16,275 nucleotides of DNA, taken from an uncultured Clostridia bacterium (lineage in GTDB: Bacteria > Bacillota > Clostridia > Christensenellales > Borkfalkiaceae). Below, piece after piece: positions 11,531 through 16,275 of this stretch (the first letter of the stretch is position 1; every line of letters begins with the position of its first letter). The position numbers and the translations under genes were made by a program. The stretch lies in NCBI GenBank assembly GCA_947176485.1, contig CAMWQS010000024.1, positions 1-16,275 on the forward strand, read 5' to 3'. The notes beneath the pieces were generated by a model. The model saw nothing but the letters and a program-made list of their open reading frames with translations, was not told the origin of the DNA and did no database searches.

Positions 11531-14122
11531 TTAATCACGCCATTCGACAGCGGTTTTAAGATAATCCCAGTACTTCTGAGCGTTTTCCCAACCTCTTGCA
11601 TAAACGTCTTCTCTCGTCTGTGCTTTCTTTTCTTCGGACATATACTTCAAAAGATCGTCAACGGTAGTGAAGTTGTAAACTATCTCTTGCTGGTTATGCT
11701 GAGAACCTTCCTTAACGCCCTTAAGAATTATACTGTTGAAGATGCTGAGGAACAGCTTCTTGCCGTCCTTTGATTCACCCGAAAGATACCTTAAATCAAT
11801 CATGCTTGTATCGGTAAGCGTACTTGAATATCTTACAGGGGTAGGAAGTCCGGTAGGAACGCAGGTGTACCACCAGTTGTTTGAATCCATTTTAAGGGTC
11901 ATACCTCTTACAACGGTATAGTTTGTGCCGGGCACCACGTTGGAAAGTGCAGCTGCAACCTTTGCAGAACCGCCCTTACCGCACTCGGAAGTAAGCTGAT
12001 CTTCGAATGCCTGATTCTTTACGCCGACGGGAAGGGTCGTGCCCAAAAGGATACGTGCATAGTTGGTGAAGTTGAGGACTACGTCGGCGTTCTTTGTGGT
12101 CTTACCACCGGCAACTTTTTCGTCGCCCTGGAACGACCTGTAAACGGCTTCCGTAATCTTAGGTGCAACCGTGCCCTTATAGTCGTAGCCCTGATACTTA
12201 ACACCCTTGTAGGTGAAGTAGTTTGCGGGAACGTCTCTGCCGTTTTCATCCTTCTTGGTCTGAGGGTCGGTCTGCACGTCACCGTACCAGAAGCCGTTCG
12301 TGCCGTCTGCATTTTCTGCCTTAGGACCGAAGGTGGAAACGATTTGTCCGTCCTCGGAATACAGGTAGTCAACGAACTGCAAAGCAGCTTTAAGCTTAGC
12401 TTCGTCGTTCTTAAGAGCACCGTTTAATGCAAGACCCGAAGTCTTGGTTGAACGCCAGCTTTCGGTGAAGCGGAAGTACTCGTCAGCGTCGGTTTTGCCG
12501 TTGCCGTTTACGTCCCACTGCGATACGGGGGTAAGAATGGGTGCGAAGTTATAATCATCGGGCACGTTCGTACCTGTTGCACCTTGACCCTGCATATAGA
12601 AGCCGTTCTTGGTCTGCGTCTGGCAGTAGTCGTACATCATAAAGGTTTCGGATTTTTTGTAACCCGTGTCATCGTCGAAGCTACTGATACCCGAATAATC
12701 TTCAATAAGTCCTTCTTCCTTCAGCTTGCTGAAATTGTTGAGTGCTTCATAGAAGCCCTTATCGTTTCTTGCATCCTGCAATTTACCGTCTTTATCGATA
12801 TAGGTATATTCGAGGCGGGAATCTGCACCGCGTGCGCCGTAGAGCTGGCAAGCAAGACGAACCATGTCGGGGGTTCTGTCGTTCTGTCCGGTACGGGGTG
12901 CAATGCCGTAAAGTCTGGTTGCACCGCTTAAGTCCTTGCTAAGAAGGCTGTCCTGATTGGTCATTGCGCAACGAAGCACCGCAACGAGGTCGTCAACGTC
13001 CCAAGCTGCGTCGTAACCGTTGAAGAGGTTTGAACGCTTATCTGCCGCATAGTAAGATTCGGAACCAACCGCGTCGGTCTTGGTGTAGCAAGCGTCAACG
13101 TATGCGCGGAATAAAGCCACAAGCTTGTCGCCGGTTACGGCGTTGTTAGCCGTAATAGCCGCGTTCATAATGTCAACGATGTTGCCGCTGTCAACTACTG
13201 CCGCATTGTTGGAAGCCGCATTATATGCAGTTCTGAGTGCGGAATCCGTCTTGTTGAGTTCTGCTTTTACGTTAGCGTAGTTCTTATAAACTTTGCCAAC
13301 CGTGGTATGGTCGCCGCTGTCCACGGTAACGGGGATTTCAAGCGTACCTTCCTTGGGCATAAATGCTTGAACGGATGCGCCCTTGCCCCAGGCTGTGCTA
13401 CCCGCCAAAACGGTATCACCGTTTAAAAGCTTATCTGCCATATCCTGACGGATAATGCAGTATCTTTCGATATCGTCGTTACCGTCGAAGTAAGGCGCAA
13501 TGTAAAGCGTCTTGCCTGCACCCGTCTTAGTGTTCATACCGTCCTGCAAAAGGGAAAGGTAAACGACGGGGTTTTCATTGAGGAATCTGTTAAAGTTGGG
13601 CATACAATCCAGATAGTCTGCAAGATTCAGAATATCTGTATTTGCAGCCGCATACTCAACCGCCTTTGAAAGGTCGGTTGTGAACATATCCGTCGTGCTG
13701 TATTTTTGGTTTGTAATAAGTGCCTTAAGGTTTTCACTCGTCTTATTGGGCATGGTTACAAACAAGTCGTTCCACTTAATGTTGAGGTCCTTGCCCATCT
13801 GTGCCCAAGCGGGCTTAATATCGCCGCTCACGTAGTTATTGCCGTCTGCAAGCGAGTAAGTAGTACCGGATTTATACGAAGTTCCCTGTGTATCCTTTTC
13901 GTGACCGATAGCGATATTGAGGGTTACTTCGGAATCTCTCTTGTACGAATCGTAGTTGATACTGCCGTCATCATTGAGAATGTTCCACTCATCTTTGACG
14001 ATAAGTCCGCCACCGCCACCGCCTTGGGGTTTGTCGTTGTTACAAGCCGCAAGGGGAACCACCATTGCTCCTGCCATAACGGTTGCAACAACCGCCATAG
14101 CGATTTTTTTGTTTTTGTTCAT
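11531..14122 (-). CDS. Extracellular sugar-binding lipoprotein of the ABC importer, unusually large (863 aa)
   Basis: Captures the oligosaccharide outside the cell and delivers it to the LplB/YtcP permeases. The lipoprotein signal is clear (MNKNKK, hydrophobic core, LAAC; Cys27), followed by a poly-Gly linker (34-39). Family hallmarks: EVTLNIAIGHE (about 64-74), IIRQDMADKL (223-232), a DKDGKLQ segment (about 443-449) followed by FYEALNNFSKLKEEGLIEDY, and WENAQKYW near the end. Relatives usually have about 500-560 residues. The extra length comes at least partly from an Ala/Asn-rich insert at about 236-395 and additional C-terminal sequence. DVNGNGKTDADE (537-548) is an EF-hand-like calcium loop. 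AGGAG lies 8 nt before the ATG. The ligand is inferred to be a pectic oligomer from the GH28/GH105 genes. Confidence 0.93.
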   Translation of the reverse strand: MNKNKKIAMAVVATVMAGAMVVPLAACNNDKPQGGGGGGLIVKDEWNILNDDGSINYDSYKRDSEVTLNIAIGHEKDTQGTSYKSGTTYSLADGNNYVSGDIKPAWAQMGKDLNIKWNDLFVTMPNKTSENLKALITNQKYSTTDMFTTDLSKAVEYAAANTDILNLADYLDCMPNFNRFLNENPVVYLSLLQDGMNTKTGAGKTLYIAPYFDGNDDIERYCIIRQDMADKLLNGDTVLAGSTAWGKGASVQAFMPKEGTLEIPVTVDSGDHTTVGKVYKNYANVKAELNKTDSALRTAYNAASNNAAVVDSGNIVDIMNAAITANNAVTGDKLVALFRAYVDACYTKTDAVGSESYYAADKRSNLFNGYDAAWDVDDLVAVLRCAMTNQDSLLSKDLSGATRLYGIAPRTGQNDRTPDMVRLACQLYGARGADSRLEYTYIDKDGKLQDARNDKGFYEALNNFSKLKEEGLIEDYSGISSFDDDTGYKKSETFMMYDYCQTQTKNGFYMQGQGATGTNVPDDYNFAPILTPVSQWDVNGNGKTDADEYFRFTESWRSTKTSGLALNGALKNDEAKLKAALQFVDYLYSEDGQIVSTFGPKAENADGTNGFWYGDVQTDPQTKKDENGRDVPANYFTYKGVKYQGYDYKGTVAPKITEAVYRSFQGDEKVAGGKTTKNADVVLNFTNYARILLGTTLPVGVKNQAFEDQLTSECGKGGSAKVAAALSNVVPGTNYTVVRGMTLKMDSNNWWYTCVPTGLPTPVRYSSTLTDTSMIDLRYLSGESKDGKKLFLSIFNSIILKGVKEGSQHNQQEIVYNFTTVDDLLKYMSEEKKAQTREDVYARGWENAQKYWDYLKTAVEWRD
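12479..12514 (-). other. EF-hand-like Ca2+-binding loop in the binding protein
   Basis: Encodes D-V-N-G-N-G-K-T-D-A-D-E (residues 537-548). Acidic or amide ligands fall at loop positions 1, 3, 5, 9 and 12, the canonical EF-hand/dockerin spacing. Only one loop is present, so it is not a dockerin domain. Confidence 0.65.
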
Positions 14123-14166
14123 CTTTTTTCTCCTTATATTTTTGTTTTAAAAAACAATAATTTTTA

Positions 14167-15087
14167 TTATTCTTTTACGCCGCCCATATTTACGCCCTTA
14201 GCAAAGTACTTTTGAATGAAGGGGTAAATTGCAAGGATGGGAATTACCGCGCAAACCACCATCGAGTAAACGGCGGATACTGCCGAGAAGTTGGGGTGGT
14301 TGTCATACCAGCTACCCATAAGCATCTCATCACCCTTGCCGGAAATTGTGGTGTATTTATCGATGTAGTCTCTTATGTAAACCTGAATTGGCCAGGAATA
14401 TTGCTGACCGGTCATAACTTTGTATGCCCAGAAGTAGCCGTTCCAACGGGAAATTCCGAAGAACAACGCAACCGTTGCGATGGTAGCTTTGCTCATAGGG
14501 ATATATACTTTGGTAAGTATCTGCATTTCGGTTGCGCCGTCTATCCTTGCCGCCTCCTCTATTTCAGCGGGAACGCCTTCGAAGGAGTTTCTAAGAAGGA
14601 TTATGTTGGTCGCGTTCATACCCATCGCAAGAACGACCGTCCACTTTAAGTCGTGTATGCCGATAGATTCGAATACCAAAATGGTGTTCTGATAGTTAGT
14701 AAACTGAGGAATGATGCCTGCCGAGAACCACATCGTGAATACGAGGAAGAAGTTCCAGCCGCGGCGTCCCAAAAGCCTTTTCTTCGAAAGCGCGTACGCA
14801 CCGAGTATCGAATAACCCAAAGCCCAAATGGTACCAATGAAGGTTACGAAAAGGGTGTTGGAATAGTTAAGCCAGAACATGTTGTTCTTCAAAACGTAAA
14901 CGAAGGCTTCGCCCTGAACCTCAACGGGCCACAAAATTACCTTGCCGCTGTCTACCGCACTCGAAGAGCTGAATGCCGACGAAAGCGCGTAGATTAACGG
15001 GTATACGCAGAGAAGGGCGAAAACCGTAAGTACGAAGTAAGCTATTATTCTGAATATAAGCTCTGAGGCTTCTGTCTTTCTTTTCAT
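14167..15087 (-). CDS. ABC sugar permease, YtcP/LplC type (CUT1 family)
   Basis: One of the two membrane-spanning subunits of the importer. It has 306 aa with six predicted helices, beginning after a short basic N-terminus (MKRKTEASELIFRIIAYFVL). The EAA loop that docks on the ATPase is intact: EEAARIDGATEMQILTKVYIP (conserved E178-A-A, Gly184). The segment FSAGIIPQFTNYQN and the C-terminal YPFIQKYFAKGVNMGGVKE are typical of this subfamily. The gene starts 11 bp after the LplB-type permease and ends 44 bp before the binding-protein gene; that gap is A/T-rich with a weak TTGTTTT/AAAACAA inverted repeat (14142-14157). Confidence 0.95.
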   Translation of the reverse strand: MKRKTEASELIFRIIAYFVLTVFALLCVYPLIYALSSAFSSSSAVDSGKVILWPVEVQGEAFVYVLKNNMFWLNYSNTLFVTFIGTIWALGYSILGAYALSKKRLLGRRGWNFFLVFTMWFSAGIIPQFTNYQNTILVFESIGIHDLKWTVVLAMGMNATNIILLRNSFEGVPAEIEEAARIDGATEMQILTKVYIPMSKATIATVALFFGISRWNGYFWAYKVMTGQQYSWPIQVYIRDYIDKYTTISGKGDEMLMGSWYDNHPNFSAVSAVYSMVVCAVIPILAIYPFIQKYFAKGVNMGGVKE

Positions 15088-15098
15088 TGCTCTCCCCC

Positions 15099-16187
15099 TT
15101 AGTACAGCGAAACGTCCGAAGCCGTTCTTGCAATCTTGTTTGCGCCGATAACCAAAATCATACCGATTAAGTTATTAAGCATTTCCGCCGCAGTACCCAT
15201 TGCCTTTCTGTCCTGCTCGCTTGACCATTCGTTAGCAAGGGTTGAAACGGTGTGCGCTACTTCGTAGTTTGCGTCTTTACCGTCAATTGCAGGGCCTTCG
15301 CCGAGCAACAGGTAAATCTTTTCATAGCCTACCGAAAGTAGCGAACCTATCTTCATTATAAGCATAATTACGACGGTTGAAAGAATGCTGGGGATAACGA
15401 CGTAACGCATCTGCGCCATCTTGCCCGCGCCGTCGATTTGCGCCGCCTCGTACGAGGTAGGTGAAACCGCGATAACTGCCGCGAAGAATACTATACTGTC
15501 GTAGCCCGCGTGCTCCCACAAGTCGGTTATAATGTATATCGCCCTGTAATATTTTGTGGTATACATAAGGCCGTTGCTTACAAGGTTGTCGCTTGCGCCG
15601 AACCACTGGAATACTTTCGATACGATACCTATGGACTGCTCGTCGGGCTTGCCGTAGTCGCCTCTAAAAAGCATTAAAACGAGCGAGGTTACGATAACGG
15701 TCGAAAGGAATTTGGGAAGATAAACGCAGACCTGCATTATACTTCTTACAACGTTCGACTTAACTTCGTTAAAGAACAGTGCCAAAATTATGGGCATCGG
15801 GAAACCGAACAGCAGTCCGTAAAACGCCGTCGTGAAGGTGTTCCTGAACGCACGCCAGAACTGCCAGCTGTATGTAGGGTCGCTGAACAGCTGCTCGAAG
15901 TACCGCAAACCCGTCCAGGAATAGGTTGCAACGTGAAGCTGGTCGCCCGTAGTAGGGTTTTTAAAGCAGCCCATAAGTTCGTACATGGGCATATACTTCC
16001 AAAGGAAATATACAAGCAACATCGGCACGAGCATTATGTAAAGTCGCCAGTCCTTCAAGACCGCCCAACCCGTGTTCTTCCATCTGTTCCGCTCAGTTTC
16101 GTCCCTTACCTTCTGTTCGTCCGACATCGAATAGGTGCCGGTTTCTTCATTGTAGATAAGGAAGTCGTCACATTTGAGTTTGAACAT
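15099..16187 (-). CDS. lplB: ABC sugar permease, LplB type (CUT1 family)
   Basis: Partner permease of the importer. Residues about 48-66 (LYIMLVPMLLVYFLWKYMP) form the first helix, with the subfamily-typical MPMYELMGCFKN following. The EAA loop lies at 247-266 (EAAQIDGAGKMAQMRYVVIP). The soluble N-terminus of about 47 residues before helix 1 is longer than usual and includes FLIYNEETGTYSMSDEQKV. An internal Met21 (MSDEQK) would give a more usual length, but the ATG at 16187 has a GGAGG site 10 nt upstream, so I keep it. The total of 362 aa also includes a longer periplasmic loop (about 176-212). It is the first gene of the operon visible here; its leader contains the hairpin repeat. Confidence 0.93.
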   Translation of the reverse strand: MFKLKCDDFLIYNEETGTYSMSDEQKVRDETERNRWKNTGWAVLKDWRLYIMLVPMLLVYFLWKYMPMYELMGCFKNPTTGDQLHVATYSWTGLRYFEQLFSDPTYSWQFWRAFRNTFTTAFYGLLFGFPMPIILALFFNEVKSNVVRSIMQVCVYLPKFLSTVIVTSLVLMLFRGDYGKPDEQSIGIVSKVFQWFGASDNLVSNGLMYTTKYYRAIYIITDLWEHAGYDSIVFFAAVIAVSPTSYEAAQIDGAGKMAQMRYVVIPSILSTVVIMLIMKIGSLLSVGYEKIYLLLGEGPAIDGKDANYEVAHTVSTLANEWSSEQDRKAMGTAAEMLNNLIGMILVIGANKIARTASDVSLY

Positions 16188-16220
16188 TGAAAATTTTCCT
16201 CCATATCACTAAGATGTAGT

Positions 16221-16275
16221 TCACAAATATTTCACGCTATTCTGCGCGTAAAATATTTCGTGATTTTTAGGGGCT
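16221..16275 (-). repeat. Hairpin repeat, copy 2, in the leader of the permease operon
   Basis: TCAC (16221-16224)/GTGA (16260-16263) and AAATATTT (16225-16232)/AAATATTT (16251-16258) form the outer stem with a single bulged C (16259). ACGC/GCGT (16234-16237/16246-16249) closes the 8-nt loop 16238-16245, identical to the loop of copy 1. TTTTTAGGGGCT follows (16264-16275), matching 9 of 12 bases of copy 1's flank. The window ends here. No promoter is visible in 16188-16275; it must lie beyond the edge. Confidence 0.68.

Noticed and set aside
12479..12514. Dockerin domain in the binding protein
   Set aside because: Only one EF-hand-like loop is present; a dockerin needs two such segments at set spacing. 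It lies inside the receptor fold rather than at a terminus.

Overview
The window looks like part of a chromosome of an uncultured, probably gut-dwelling Bacillota (class Clostridia). The evidence is: rpmA (L27) carries a short N-terminal leader of the kind found in Firmicutes L27; Shine-Dalgarno sites are strong AGGAG types; the sugar transporter is of the LplB/YtcP class; and two promoters match the sigma-A consensus with 17-bp spacing. I cannot name the genus from the sequence. No rRNA, tRNA, insertion sequence, integrase or CRISPR array was seen.

Left part (1-3050). A small helical protein of unknown function reads leftwards (89-526). It is followed by a 413-bp intergenic region packed with inverted and direct repeats (527-939), which also holds the promoter and leader of the ribosomal protein pair L21-L27 (940-1725). 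After the L27 terminator come a GNAT acetyltransferase (1779-2267) and an AraC-type regulator (2357-3016). The regulator has a perfect TTGACA-N17-TATAAT promoter so close to its ATG that the message may be leaderless. A bidirectional terminator separates it from the next, convergent gene.

Right part (3054-16275, all on the minus strand): a pectin/rhamnogalacturonan-oligosaccharide utilisation locus. In transcription order it runs: LplB-type permease, YtcP/LplC-type permease, a very large solute-binding lipoprotein (863 aa), two unknown four-helix membrane proteins, a UgpC/MsmX-type ATPase, a third and a fourth unknown membrane protein, a GH28 polygalacturonase-family enzyme and a GH105 unsaturated rhamnogalacturonyl hydrolase. 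Downstream, with its own strong promoter, is a 590-aa surface lipoprotein built of fibronectin-III/Ig-like modules. The two hydrolases have no signal peptide. The model is therefore: pectic oligomers cut outside the cell are captured by the lipoprotein receptor, imported through the ABC complex, and trimmed in the cytoplasm by GH28 and GH105.

Most notable points: (i) four uncharacterised membrane proteins tightly coupled to the transporter, two of which (10167-10814 and 8395-9081) share an N-terminal helix motif and may be paralogues; (ii) a hairpin repeat present in two copies (539-592 and 16221-16275), each just upstream of a start codon, with identical 8-nt loops and compensating stem changes; (iii) RNA-level control points inside the operon: a strong hairpin without a U-tract after the binding-protein gene, and a terminator between the transporter and enzyme parts; (iv) an EF-hand-like loop in the binding protein; (v) an atypical L27 leader peptide with no prp protease gene in the usual place.
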